Shown here: positions 7,468 to 16,038 of the stretch, one piece after another
Layout: every line of letters starts with the position of its first letter
Numbering within the stretch: position 1 is the first letter of the stretch
Assembly (NCBI RefSeq): GCF_040222955.1
Contig: NZ_JAVKCA010000020.1
Span: 232,396-296,395, forward strand
Direction of reading: 5' to 3'
DNA length: 64,000 nucleotides
From: Marinoscillum sp040222955
GTDB taxonomy: Bacteria > Bacteroidota > Bacteroidia > Cytophagales > Cyclobacteriaceae
The notes under the pieces: model-generated
Told to the model about the DNA's origin: nothing
Seen by the model: the letters and a program-made list of their open reading frames with translations, nothing else
Database searches by the model: none
Made by a program: the position numbers and the translations under genes

Positions 7468-8085
7468 TTAATTGCAATGTTGATTGTAAAACTTAACGAT
7501 GGCACTTACATCACTCTTGCGAAATTCTTTGCGTTCAATTTTCTGAGATAATTCCGGACAATCATAAAAGTACCGAATCATGTCATTCTTAAAGTTTAAA
7601 TCTGCAGGTATTTTAAGTGTTCTTTCGCCCCTTTGAAGTACAAATTTTTCAACACTGTATGATGCACCAGGTGCCATGCCAGTTGAAGGGTTATACATTC
7701 CCGAATGAGTTAAATAGCAATAAAACAATTTCAGTTTTCCGTCAATCTCAATTCGCAGAAAAATATTTGAATTCGAAGAGAAAATATTGCCTATTCCGAG
7801 TGTATTTTCTCTTGACAACATTCTTATCTCATCGTGCCCAAATCTAAACCTGATTTCCTTCGCGTCATCTGGCTTCAGTACCCTCTTTACACCATTGGAA
7901 TCATAGTATATGACTTTTTGCTGCAGTCTCTCATAGTTAGGCTCTTGTCCCAGAAATTTTACAGGGATATTGAAGATCACATCGACCGTGTCATTGAGAT
8001 ACAATATTTGGCCCTTAACCTTTTTTGCCTCTGTAACGAAAATAAAGCCTAAAAAGGCCAGTGAAAAAATGATGAGCTTATGCAT
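7468..8085 (-). CDS. Secreted protein of unknown function
   Basis: A 205-residue protein with a signal peptide (MHKLIIFSLAFLGFIFVTEA). The mature part begins KKVKGQILYLNDTVDV and continues as a beta-rich domain with the phrase SNGVKRVLKPDDAKEIRF, seen in several uncharacterised Bacteroidota exported proteins where it resembles a DUF with a KPxDA turn. The final 60 residues are helical with two Cys (YDCPELSQ and the terminal HCN). No function can be assigned. It lies alone between two type B repeats, the arrangement of a single-gene cassette. Confidence 0.65.
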   Translation of the reverse strand: MHKLIIFSLAFLGFIFVTEAKKVKGQILYLNDTVDVIFNIPVKFLGQEPNYERLQQKVIYYDSNGVKRVLKPDDAKEIRFRFGHDEIRMLSRENTLGIGNIFSSNSNIFLRIEIDGKLKLFYCYLTHSGMYNPSTGMAPGASYSVEKFVLQRGERTLKIPADLNFKNDMIRYFYDCPELSQKIERKEFRKSDVSAIVKFYNQHCN

Positions 8086-8128
8086 TACTAATGTTTTAAT
8101 TGACTTTCAGTTGGAATTTCATTTTCCT

Positions 8129-8183
8129 GGCGCCTTAGCTCGCCAGCCTTATCTCGCTTGTGGGAGACAACTCCAACAAGGGT
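8129..8183 (-). repeat. Type B 3'-end repeat, copy 4, with near-perfect hairpin
   Basis: Same block as copy 3 with one stem mismatch (CTTGTGGGAG against CTCCAACAAG on the plus strand). On the minus strand it ends GGCTGGCGAGCTAAGGC. It begins 22 bp after the stop codon of the AIPR gene and lies upstream of the 7468 gene. Confidence 0.72.
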
Positions 8184-8205
8184 GGAGCTACGTCTGTTAT
8201 GTGCC

Positions 8206-9930
8206 TTAATGAGGAAAAAGATCTAAAGTTTGTCCAGGAATGATTCTACCCTCGTCACTATAAATCATTTCCTTCATTGATCTAACATAGTTAGCGTTCT
8301 TGAAAACAGTAGGCGGAAATTTTCCTGGGTATAGCTGTTGAAAGCTTTTGAGAACTTTATCTTTTTTACTAGAGACCTTATCATCAATAGTTTTGAGTTC
8401 TTCATCATTAATTACCCGCTTTGGATTATTGATTAAATTTTTGTCAAGCTCCTGAAATACCAAGTGAGCTATGAGATAAATTCCGTGTACTAAAATAAGA
8501 GATTGAATATCATTATTTCCCCACATTGATTCTTTCAGTTGAGTTTCAATCCTTCTAAATATTAGAACTGATTTATAAAGTTTACTAGCAGTTAGATTCT
8601 CATTAAATATTAGTCTGTATGGAGCTCTTTTTGTATCATCCCAGAGTCGAGATATTTCACGTTTTGCATAAATAGACAGATCTGCGTCTGTGTATAAGCA
8701 TGCAAGAGAAATTGTGGCCTCTTCTAAGTCTAAATTGTGTTTATCTTTTTTAGTTGGAGAATTATCCCTTTTGAAAACATAGTTAATGTTATCTAGCAAC
8801 AGATCTGTTTTTAATCGATGTTGTTCTGGGTCTAGAGACACAAAATCTTTCTTCTCAATTTTATTCTGAGTGTTAGTCGCGACTGTAACCTTTCGATCAA
8901 AGTCTTCTGGACAATTTTCAAGTGAAATGATTCTTGTGAATACAAAAGCCTTTGAAACCTGATCTGGATTTTTCCTATAGGCTTCATAAATACTACCCAC
9001 GGTTTGTGCTCCATTGACAATAGTAATGTCTTCGCAGTTGAAATGGCCAGAAGTTCTTTCATTACCTCCATAGGCCGATTTTTGTAGCCTTTTTGTGAGG
9101 ATCGTTATTCCGTTATTTAGGTATACAAAACTTGAAGGGTCATTGACAAGTGATTTAACAATCTCAATGTTGATGTCACTTTCCCCCATAAATCCTCGAA
9201 TGTTTTGCGAGAATAATCTCAGTTTGTGATTCTTATAAGTTTCTGCATAGAACATGCAGTTCACCTGACCATAGATTGATTTTACTGGGTCTTCATTTTT
9301 ACCCCATTGTAGAATGTCTATCTCTGCGGTTATTGGGTTGCCTTCTACACCTAGGGTTAATGATCTGTGAGCATCTTTGAGATTAACTTCCTCGAAATAA
9401 ATAACATCATCAGCATCATTCAGCTCCTCAAGATTTTTGTCAATAGTTTTTTGGCAGTCAGGTGAAATATTTGTTCCAGTATGCGCAAGTATTAATTTGA
9501 CCTTTACCTCACTGTTAAGGAATGCTTCATTTAGTTCTTCTTTTTTTGAATGTACTTTTTCATTAAAGTCAGTAAAATCAAATATTAGAAGTTTCCTGAT
9601 TCCTTCAAAAAATTTTAAGATTTCACCTTTTTCAGGGCCGCCTTTTGTTGAGTTTATCAACTTAGACTGAATTATATAGAAAAAATTGTTTCGCCTGTCC
9701 CAATAAATAGCATCTATTCCTTGATCATGAAAACCATCTGTTATACTTCCTTTCAAAGATTCGTAATCCAAGCCTGTGAATGACTTTAAGGTATAAAGGG
9801 CGTAAGCACGTGAAAGGATCATGTTATTCCTTTCTTTTTCTGGGAACTTGTCAAGATCAGATTTATCGACTAGTTCAATAACTCTACGTTCGAGTTCGCC
9901 AACGATATGGTTTAAATGGACAATACTCAT
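8206..9930 (-). CDS. AIPR-family abortive-infection protein
   Basis: A 574-residue protein matching the AIPR (abortive infection phage resistance) family. The diagnostic core is in the middle: FVYLNNGITILTKRL, then CEDITIVNGAQTVGSIYEAY and VTVATNTQNKIEKKDF at about residues 270-380. The N-terminal 100 residues carry GIDAIYWDRRNNFFYIIQSK: Asp73, then Gln88-x-Lys90, the spacing of an Mrr/PD-(D/E)xK nuclease core (inference). The family has been linked to abortive phage infection in lactococci; the mechanism is unsettled. The start ATG at 9930 follows two dyad elements. It is the AT-richest long gene in this part. Confidence 0.82.
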   Translation of the reverse strand: MSIVHLNHIVGELERRVIELVDKSDLDKFPEKERNNMILSRAYALYTLKSFTGLDYESLKGSITDGFHDQGIDAIYWDRRNNFFYIIQSKLINSTKGGPEKGEILKFFEGIRKLLIFDFTDFNEKVHSKKEELNEAFLNSEVKVKLILAHTGTNISPDCQKTIDKNLEELNDADDVIYFEEVNLKDAHRSLTLGVEGNPITAEIDILQWGKNEDPVKSIYGQVNCMFYAETYKNHKLRLFSQNIRGFMGESDINIEIVKSLVNDPSSFVYLNNGITILTKRLQKSAYGGNERTSGHFNCEDITIVNGAQTVGSIYEAYRKNPDQVSKAFVFTRIISLENCPEDFDRKVTVATNTQNKIEKKDFVSLDPEQHRLKTDLLLDNINYVFKRDNSPTKKDKHNLDLEEATISLACLYTDADLSIYAKREISRLWDDTKRAPYRLIFNENLTASKLYKSVLIFRRIETQLKESMWGNNDIQSLILVHGIYLIAHLVFQELDKNLINNPKRVINDEELKTIDDKVSSKKDKVLKSFQQLYPGKFPPTVFKNANYVRSMKEMIYSDEGRIIPGQTLDLFPH

Positions 9931-9949
9931 GGAAATAAAGTTAGGAAAT

Positions 9950-9991
9950 GATTAGTTAAGTTGGCTCACAACTAATCTGCTCTATGCAGAT
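9950..9991. promoter_or_regulatory. Two dyads upstream of the AIPR gene
   Basis: A perfect 8-bp inverted repeat GATTAGTT-N12-AACTAATC (9950-9977) overlaps by its last bases a second dyad ATCTGC-TCTAT-GCAGAT (9975-9991). They start 20 bp upstream of the AIPR ATG and fit a repressor operator or a leader hairpin. No cognate regulator is adjacent. Confidence 0.4.
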
Positions 9992-10050
9992 ATGCCACAC
10001 AACAACCAACAACCCCCCTGGCTGCCACCGGCTTGTACCAAATCTACCAA

Positions 10051-10087
10051 TTTTTAACCCCTAAACAAACCATTATTGGCGATGGGG
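10051..10087 (-). repeat. Type A interspersed repeat, copy 3
   Basis: Plus strand TTTTTAACCCCTAAACAAAC, then CATTATTGGCGATGG. It is the best-preserved copy with copy 2. It lies 33 bp downstream of the radical SAM stop codon and 121 bp upstream of the AIPR start, at the point where core sequence changes to the accessory block. Confidence 0.65.
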
Positions 10088-10119
10088 GTTATGCAGAAAG
10101 TCCTGACGTTATTTTTTGG

Positions 10120-12306
10120 TCACAGCACCAGCAGGCCGTGCTGGCGCAGCAGGTCGATGGGCTTGGCGTACCAGAACTGCTCAAAGTCTCCAAACTGCAC
10201 CTCAAACCCGGCCTTGAGCTGCGTAAAAGTTCGGGTAGGGCAGTCCGGGGTGAGCTGTGCCAGTTCATCCAGGAGCCACTGCCCTTTTTCTTTTTCCAGG
10301 TTCACCTGAAAGGCCGCTGTTCGGGTCTGGATCGCCAGGTGCATCATTTCTTTGGTCTTCCCCTTTTTAGTTCGTGAGGAGTAGGATACCGCCGGGGTGC
10401 CCCCCAGCCAGAGGATTCGGGCGGTGGGCCGGACGAGGTACTCTGTGTCGGTCTCCAGGCAGTTTTCTATGAAATCCCTTCGGATGGTCGTCCTGGGTAT
10501 TTTAACATCAAACCACTCCTGCAGGGGCAACTCAAACCCAATGCCGTGCATGTAGTTGTACAGGGATTTTTTCAGCCCAAAGCTAAACTGTCCATGATCG
10601 ATGCCTGTACGGTCCTGAAACTGGATGTCGTTGTTGGCAAAGGAGATGGCGGGGTAGGTGGGCAGGATGCCATAGGCATCCGGGTTGAGCCCCACGGGAC
10701 TGTGAGCCGTGAGGGCAAACTGATGCCAGAAGCCCGACTGCATCACACCGAGTTCGAAAAGCTGGCGCACCATCTCCAGGCTGTTGATGGTTTCCTGCAC
10801 GGTTTGGGTGGGGTAGCCATACATCAGGTAGGCATGCACCATCATGCCCGCATCGGTGAAGTGGCTGGTCACCCGGGCCACCTGCTTCACCGTCACCCCT
10901 TTGTCTATGAGTTGCAGCAGCCGGTCGGAGGCCACTTCCAGTCCGCCCGATACCGCGATGCAGCCGGAAGCTTTCAGCAGCACACACAGGTCGCGGGTAA
11001 AGCTTTTCTCAAACCGGATGTTGGTCCACCAGGTCACACTCAGCTTTCTCCGGATGATCTCCAGGGCCAGCTCACGCATCAGCGCAGGGGGAGCGGCCTC
11101 ATCCACAAAGTGAAACCCCTTTTCGCCAGTCTGAGCGATCAGTGTCTCCATGCGGTCTACTAGGGTTCGGGCGGCTATGGGCTCATAGAGCCGGATGTAG
11201 TCCAGAGAAATGTCACAAAAGGTGCATTTGCCCCAGTAGCATCCGTGGGCCATGGTGAGTTTGTTCCAGCGGCCATCACTCCACAGGCTGTGCATCGGAT
11301 TGGCCATCTCTATCACGGAAATGTATTCGGTGAGTGGCAGGTCTGAATAGTCGGGCGTGCCCACCGCTGTTTGTTTATAGTCGGGCCGGGGCGAGGTGTT
11401 TTGATACACCACTTCCCCGTTTTCCAGAAGGAAAGTTCTTTTGAGCAAAACACTCCGCTCGGGGTGGAGGGTTTGCTCAGCGATCAGCTCTATGGGCAGC
11501 TCTCCATCGTCCAGTGTGATGTAGTCAAAAAAGGCAAAAACCCGTGGGTCAGAAATGCTCCTGAGCTCGGTATTGGGAAAGCCCCCGCCCATGGCCGTTT
11601 TGGTCTTGGGGTAGTGTGTTTTAATCCACTGAGCGCAGCGGAAAGCACTGTACAGGTTTCCCGGAAAGGGTACCGAAAAACAAATGAGTTTAGGAGCGTA
11701 CTGTTGTAAACGCGCTTCTAAAATCCCCAAAGTGAGTTGATCTATATAAGTAGGAGCCTGCTGCAGGTGGGCATGGAGTTCATCAAATGAATTGGCACTG
11801 CGCCCCAGGCGCTCGGCATAGCGGCTGAATCCAAAGTTTTCATCCACACACTCCACGATGAAGTCCGAAAGGTCCTCCAGGTATAAGGTAGCCAGATGTT
11901 TGGCTTTGTCCTGAAAGCCCATGGAGCCAAAGGCCCAGTCGAGCTCTTCCGGCTGATCGAACCTGCCAGCCTGTGGGAGGTACTGCTCGGAGCAGATCTG
12001 CCGGGCGAAGGATGTGTTTTTTCCCTGAAGGAAAGCCATGGTCTCTGCGATCGTCTGCACATAGTCTTCCTGCAGGGAAAATATCCGGTGGGCGTTTTCA
12101 GACCAGTTGGTCTGGTCCTGTCCGGCTTCAGCGAACAGGCTCCGCAGCCCATCCGGGGAGAAAAGGGCCAGAATGACTTCCATCCCCAGGTCCATCTGGT
12201 AGGCTTCTAATCCTATGGTATTGAGGAAGCCCTTGAGGTACGGAGTAGCCGGATAGGGGGTGTTGAGTTGAGTGAATGGGGGAGTAATGAGGAGAATGTC
12301 TTTCAA
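10120..12306 (-). CDS. B12-binding-domain radical SAM protein
   Basis: A 728-residue protein. The N-terminus (LLITPPFTQLNTPYPA, later ICFSVPFPGNLYSAFRCAQW and AMGGGFPNTE) is a cobalamin-binding-like domain, and the radical SAM core starts near residue 360. Its cluster motif HGCYWGKCTFC has spacing CX4CX2C instead of the classic CX3CX2C, which is also seen in some RiPP-maturation and B12-type enzymes. FHFVDEAAPPALMRELAL and SGGLEVASDRLL are further barrel motifs. The substrate is unknown. The gene is GC-rich like the core genome and borders the accessory block. Confidence 0.85.
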   Translation of the reverse strand: MKDILLITPPFTQLNTPYPATPYLKGFLNTIGLEAYQMDLGMEVILALFSPDGLRSLFAEAGQDQTNWSENAHRIFSLQEDYVQTIAETMAFLQGKNTSFARQICSEQYLPQAGRFDQPEELDWAFGSMGFQDKAKHLATLYLEDLSDFIVECVDENFGFSRYAERLGRSANSFDELHAHLQQAPTYIDQLTLGILEARLQQYAPKLICFSVPFPGNLYSAFRCAQWIKTHYPKTKTAMGGGFPNTELRSISDPRVFAFFDYITLDDGELPIELIAEQTLHPERSVLLKRTFLLENGEVVYQNTSPRPDYKQTAVGTPDYSDLPLTEYISVIEMANPMHSLWSDGRWNKLTMAHGCYWGKCTFCDISLDYIRLYEPIAARTLVDRMETLIAQTGEKGFHFVDEAAPPALMRELALEIIRRKLSVTWWTNIRFEKSFTRDLCVLLKASGCIAVSGGLEVASDRLLQLIDKGVTVKQVARVTSHFTDAGMMVHAYLMYGYPTQTVQETINSLEMVRQLFELGVMQSGFWHQFALTAHSPVGLNPDAYGILPTYPAISFANNDIQFQDRTGIDHGQFSFGLKKSLYNYMHGIGFELPLQEWFDVKIPRTTIRRDFIENCLETDTEYLVRPTARILWLGGTPAVSYSSRTKKGKTKEMMHLAIQTRTAAFQVNLEKEKGQWLLDELAQLTPDCPTRTFTQLKAGFEVQFGDFEQFWYAKPIDLLRQHGLLVL

Positions 12307-12447
12307 GGCCGTAGGGATCGCTTACAAAACTACTGGAAAGAGTTGGATCGGTAAGAAATACCGCGGATTCTTCCATTATCAACCGATTGCTTATGACTGA
12401 TCCGGATATTTTTTTAACTTCGGTGTGCCTAAAATAATGATTCGCCT

Positions 12448-13443
12448 ATGACCAGATTAATGGGGTCTGTCTGTCTGCTGTATGCCCTTTCCTTAGCAGC
12501 CAACGCCCAATTCCTGAATACCGACCAGAAAGATGTCGGGAAGATTAAGAACTCCACGCTCCTGCTGGTGCTGGAGGAGCCCGATCCTAAAATCGTCTCA
12601 AAGCTTAGTAAGAAGTATCCCAAAGCGTTGGAAGATTACCAGGCGCAGATAGCGGGCCGCAATTTTGCCCTCAGGTATGCCCTTGAAAACCATTGGGACT
12701 TTAGTGATAAGGTAGAATTTCACCCTGAAGCCACAGCTTTTGACCTCATAGAGAAAAAACCCGATGAATATGTGCTGATCAGCTTTGGGCAGTACCTGGA
12801 GTATGAGCGGATAGGGTTGGTGAATGGCTCGGATGGCCATCCGGCAGGATGGAGCGTGGCACCCAATGGAGAATTGACCTACAACCCCACCACTAAATAC
12901 ACGGTGCTCTCCAAGGAGATCACCACACTGGAGATTTCGGATACCAAACCCCTGGTGAGTGTGTTTCTGCCTTCGGCTTATCCTTCCTTACCAGGAGCCG
13001 TTTACGGGGTGCAGCAGCTCCAATACCTCTTGCAGTACCTGGCCGCTGATGAGGAAAACAAAATGAGCAAATTTCCCAAACAAATAGAGGAGGATAACCC
13101 GGAGCTAAAGGATAGGGTTCTCCTCATTGATCAGAATGATGTGGACCCCAGGGTAGTTGCTGAAGAACTTGCGGAGGTATACCCGTATCCTGTGCAGTTG
13201 GTAGATCCGGCTGTGATCCGCGAGGCTATTTTGACCCGGGATGCCAGGTATGCCTACCTGCAGATTGTGAGTACACCGGGTGAACGTGGGAGCATAGACA
13301 CGCATGTCATCGTGGACGCAGCTGATGGCAAGATCTATTACTACGTTACCCCGGGTCTGGGGGTAGGGAGCTATAGTGCCCTCATTTCAGATTACAGGAC
13401 ACGGATCAAAGAGCGCCACTTCAAAAGTTATGCCGTTGATTAA
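12448..13443 (+). CDS. Secreted protein, function unknown
   Basis: A 331-residue protein with a signal peptide cut after AANAQ. The mature chain is mixed alpha/beta; a 'LLLVLEEPDPKIVSKLSKKYPKAL' type opening, given here by positions 38-60, and a repeat of that theme near residue 225 (LLIDQNDVDPRVVAEELAEV) suggest two related alpha/beta halves. I do not recognise a family. Its stop codon faces that of the 13450 gene with 6 bp between, so they converge. The only upstream neighbour is the divergent radical SAM gene. Confidence 0.65.
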   Translation: MTRLMGSVCLLYALSLAANAQFLNTDQKDVGKIKNSTLLLVLEEPDPKIVSKLSKKYPKALEDYQAQIAGRNFALRYALENHWDFSDKVEFHPEATAFDLIEKKPDEYVLISFGQYLEYERIGLVNGSDGHPAGWSVAPNGELTYNPTTKYTVLSKEITTLEISDTKPLVSVFLPSAYPSLPGAVYGVQQLQYLLQYLAADEENKMSKFPKQIEEDNPELKDRVLLIDQNDVDPRVVAEELAEVYPYPVQLVDPAVIREAILTRDARYAYLQIVSTPGERGSIDTHVIVDAADGKIYYYVTPGLGVGSYSALISDYRTRIKERHFKSYAVD

Positions 13444-13449
13444 ACCGGA

Positions 13450-14313
13450 CTAGTTCAGGCACGCCTGGGTATGTGCCACCCGATCGTTCCAATGCGCGTA
13501 GCGTTTGTCGTAGTACCTGATTAAGCTTCGATAGGTTTGAGGTGATAATTCATCTGGCCTGGGCACTTCGGTTAGCCGGATGACATCATCAATGTTTTTC
13601 AGGAGCTCATGGAGATAAGTTGCTTCATGCGCTGGCAACTGATTTTTGATGCTAAAGATCTCTATGGCCAGGTCATTGATCGACAGTCCTTTTTGCACAT
13701 AATCGTCGCCAGGTGCGAGGTTCCAAAAATTACCGGTGATGATGGAAGGCAGAAACGCCGGCCACTCGCCCGCAGGGGCAGATTCATCAGGCATCAGGTA
13801 GTTATTGAGCGAAAAAAACAGATAACTGTCCGCATCGGTAAGCAGGTAGATGGATCGGGGGCAGTTCATCAGCGCCAGCCATTCGTCTATGGTTAGCAGT
13901 GTATTGGCACTCAGCGACTGATCGATCACCAGGGTCTCTACTTCACCTTCTTGATTGTAGGCTGTGAGAAATGGAGCCACGTGGTAGCCCCAGGTAGTGT
14001 TTTCAGAGATGCCCAGCGGGTCGGTCATATTGAAGAGCTCATCCGAGGAGAGGGAGTACCTGGCTGGGGCAAAATTCCAGATTTTACCGGCCGTCACCTG
14101 ATGTTTTTTCAGAAGCAGCGAGATGTAATGCGCCCGGTCTTCACAAGAGCCGTTGATGTAGCGGTATTCTATGTTCTCAGCAATCACCAGGTCCAGAAGT
14201 TCTTCCCTTTCGGCAAAGGAAATGGGTATCAGCTCAGGTGTAGGCGGTTTGGCACCGAGCAGGAGATTGTAGTCCTCAGTACTGATGAGGGGTGCATGAG
14301 AGGAATGGCTCAT
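13450..14313 (-). CDS. Protein-glutaminase-like Cys-His-Asp hydrolase
   Basis: A 287-residue protein without a signal peptide. The N-terminal half fits the protein-glutaminase (Chryseobacterium proteolyticum type, Gln_deamidase) fold, a transglutaminase-like hydrolase: NGSCEDRAHYISLLL gives the nucleophile Cys57, TTWGYHVAPFLTAY gives His111, and TLVIDQSLSA gives Asp131, all in the order and context of the family. It would deamidate glutamine side chains in proteins, or act on a related amide. Known protein-glutaminases are secreted as proenzymes, whereas this one appears cytoplasmic. The C-terminal 130 residues are helical and unassigned. Confidence 0.6.
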   Translation of the reverse strand: MSHSSHAPLISTEDYNLLLGAKPPTPELIPISFAEREELLDLVIAENIEYRYINGSCEDRAHYISLLLKKHQVTAGKIWNFAPARYSLSSDELFNMTDPLGISENTTWGYHVAPFLTAYNQEGEVETLVIDQSLSANTLLTIDEWLALMNCPRSIYLLTDADSYLFFSLNNYLMPDESAPAGEWPAFLPSIITGNFWNLAPGDDYVQKGLSINDLAIEIFSIKNQLPAHEATYLHELLKNIDDVIRLTEVPRPDELSPQTYRSLIRYYDKRYAHWNDRVAHTQACLN

Positions 14314-14422
14314 GCGAAGAATGGGAAAGGTGTGTAGCTGCTCGTCATTGTATCCGCGAAGTTAGGCTTTCCTTCGGTCGGATACATCTTTTATTTTTTA
14401 ACCGATGGTGATGATTTGAATC

Positions 14423-14878
14423 TTATTCTTTCAGCCGCTTTTCAAAGCAGACACTATTGGCTACCCCGGCATACTGGCCGTAATTGGGAATGATCTGATA
14501 ACCACTTTTCTCGTAAAGGGAGATGGCCTCAGGCTGTTTATAGCCGGTTTCCAGTACGCAGCGGTCATAGCCCAGTTCCGCGGCCCATTGCTCCAGTTCG
14601 GTGAGGAGCTGAAAAGCCACTCTTTTTCCGCGGTGTTGTGGCTTCACAAACATGCGCTTGATTTCCATGGTTTTCGGATCAAATGCTTTGATGGCTCCGC
14701 ATCCACAGGGTTGATCATCCAGGTAAGCCACCACGGCATATTTGATCAGGTCTAATTTATTGAACTGACTGTAAAAGGCATGGTCCCGACCGTCTCTGAC
14801 GGCCAGGTCTGCATCCAGCTGACTGACAAGCTCTGTGAAATCAGCGTGCTGAGCATTGGTGCGAAAAAGTGTGGTCAT
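14423..14878 (-). CDS. GNAT-family N-acetyltransferase
   Basis: A 151-residue acetyltransferase. The acetyl-CoA site is clear: MEIKRMFVKPQHRGKRVAFQLLTELEQWA at about residues 78-106, with the R-G-K-R-V-A variant of motif A, then YDRCVLETGYKQPEAISLYEKSGY (motif B). The acceptor is unknown; the small single-domain form with CGCGAIKAFD near residue 55 resembles PhnO/YjcF-like enzymes. Monocistronic; divergent spacing to neighbours is more than 100 bp on each side. Confidence 0.85.
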   Translation of the reverse strand: MTTLFRTNAQHADFTELVSQLDADLAVRDGRDHAFYSQFNKLDLIKYAVVAYLDDQPCGCGAIKAFDPKTMEIKRMFVKPQHRGKRVAFQLLTELEQWAAELGYDRCVLETGYKQPEAISLYEKSGYQIIPNYGQYAGVANSVCFEKRLKE

Positions 14879-15035
14879 GGTTTTGGCGGGACTTGGCGGG
14901 TTTTAGGGTTCAAAAAATAAATTCAGTTCATTGTAAAGTGATCACATGCCAAATCTGAAACCGAAACTCGATGTGGCTTAAAGGGCAGTGAATATTTTTG
15001 GTTTTTAACATCGTATTGAGTGGACTCAGTCTGGT

Positions 15036-15986
15036 TTAATGACCCGCTTTGTTATGCGCAGGGTTGGTATCCACGCCCAGGTGTTTCAGGATCCAGGTCA
15101 TCAGGTCCTGTTCGTCCACGATGGACATGGAATGCGGGTGTCGTTCGCCATTGCTACGCACGCCCTTACCCACGGTCATCATCAGCTCGGCCTGGGTGTT
15201 GCCCATGAGCATGAGCTGGTTGATCATTTCAGAGGCAGGCGCTATGTTCATATCATAGAAACTCCTTCTTCGGTTTTTTAGTTGCCACTGAATGTCTGCA
15301 TCGTGGTAGAGCCTGACAGGGAATGATTTCAGCACTTCCGCTTCTCCACCTTGTTTTGCCCCTTTAGTGAAAGGGCTCAATTCCTGATAGCGACCGGGTA
15401 CTTCGTTGGGTGTGCCTCCCAGCTCACGCTCCATGATCGACTTCACCACATAGGCCTCACTTACTCCCGCTTCTGAGTATTGCCTGACGAGCTCCCGCTC
15501 CATGTAGTGGTAAATTTCTTCCAGGTCTACAGGGGAGTCCACTGCAAAGACTGCTTTTGGTTTGATCGGGTAGCTTTCGGGGTATTTCAGACAGTATTGG
15601 GTGTATTTCAATGCGATGGTGCCACCTGCTGAGAAACCGCCCATTACCACCTGATTCGGCGCTATTTTGTAGTCATTCAGCGTAGCTATAATCGCCTCGT
15701 TCAATAGCTTCGCCACCTGCCCATCGGCATACATCTTACGCCCGCAGGGGACCACGATGGTAGCGATTCCATACAGATAAGCCAACTTTTCAAACTCGGT
15801 TTCCTGGAGGAGCTGATCAGCAGTCTGCGCAAAGCCCGGGATGAAGACAATCAGCCCTTTGGCGGTACCTGGGGGAGTGATGACGGTATACCCAAGGGTG
15901 CTGTTTTGAAGGTTGGAGTGCAGGGGAGATTGTGCCAACACGGCACACCAAAGGAGGGATAGCCCAATGGATAATCTAAATTTCAT
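15036..15986 (-). CDS. Exported alpha/beta hydrolase (esterase)
   Basis: A 316-residue enzyme with a signal peptide (MKFRLSIGLSLLWCAVLAQ). It has an oxyanion-type strand turn (LIVFIPGFAQTADQLL) near residue 45 and the nucleophile elbow VVMGGFSAGGTIAL near residue 117 (GxSxG with Ser at about 120). A late RLYHDADIQWQL supplies the acid strand, and a final HPHSMSIVDEQ is a likely catalytic His. The substrate is unknown; it may be a carboxylesterase or depolymerase of the periplasm. It reads towards the 14423 gene but is separated from it by 157 bp. Confidence 0.8.
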   Translation of the reverse strand: MKFRLSIGLSLLWCAVLAQSPLHSNLQNSTLGYTVITPPGTAKGLIVFIPGFAQTADQLLQETEFEKLAYLYGIATIVVPCGRKMYADGQVAKLLNEAIIATLNDYKIAPNQVVMGGFSAGGTIALKYTQYCLKYPESYPIKPKAVFAVDSPVDLEEIYHYMERELVRQYSEAGVSEAYVVKSIMERELGGTPNEVPGRYQELSPFTKGAKQGGEAEVLKSFPVRLYHDADIQWQLKNRRRSFYDMNIAPASEMINQLMLMGNTQAELMMTVGKGVRSNGERHPHSMSIVDEQDLMTWILKHLGVDTNPAHNKAGH

Positions 15987-16038
15987 TATTAGTTAGCTTT
16001 TAACGGAGAATTTGATTCTTCGAAGTAACTTGAAACCG

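Noticed and set aside
4992..8183. Calling the repeats a CRISPR array
   Set aside because: The copies are separated by whole genes, not by short unique spacers, and no cas gene is present.
4992..8183. Calling the array a true integron
   Set aside because: No integrase, no attI and no full attC with two complementary core sites is visible, so only a cassette-like label is used.
10546..11163. Long open frame antisense to the radical SAM gene
   Set aside because: It overlaps a well-supported enzyme on the other strand. GC-rich codon bias commonly opens the opposite frame.
14349..14386. GTTAGGC and an inverted repeat TGTATCCG / CGGATACA between 13450 and 14423 genes
   Set aside because: It looks like the end of type B, but the rest of the type B block is missing, so I treat it as chance or a simple hairpin.
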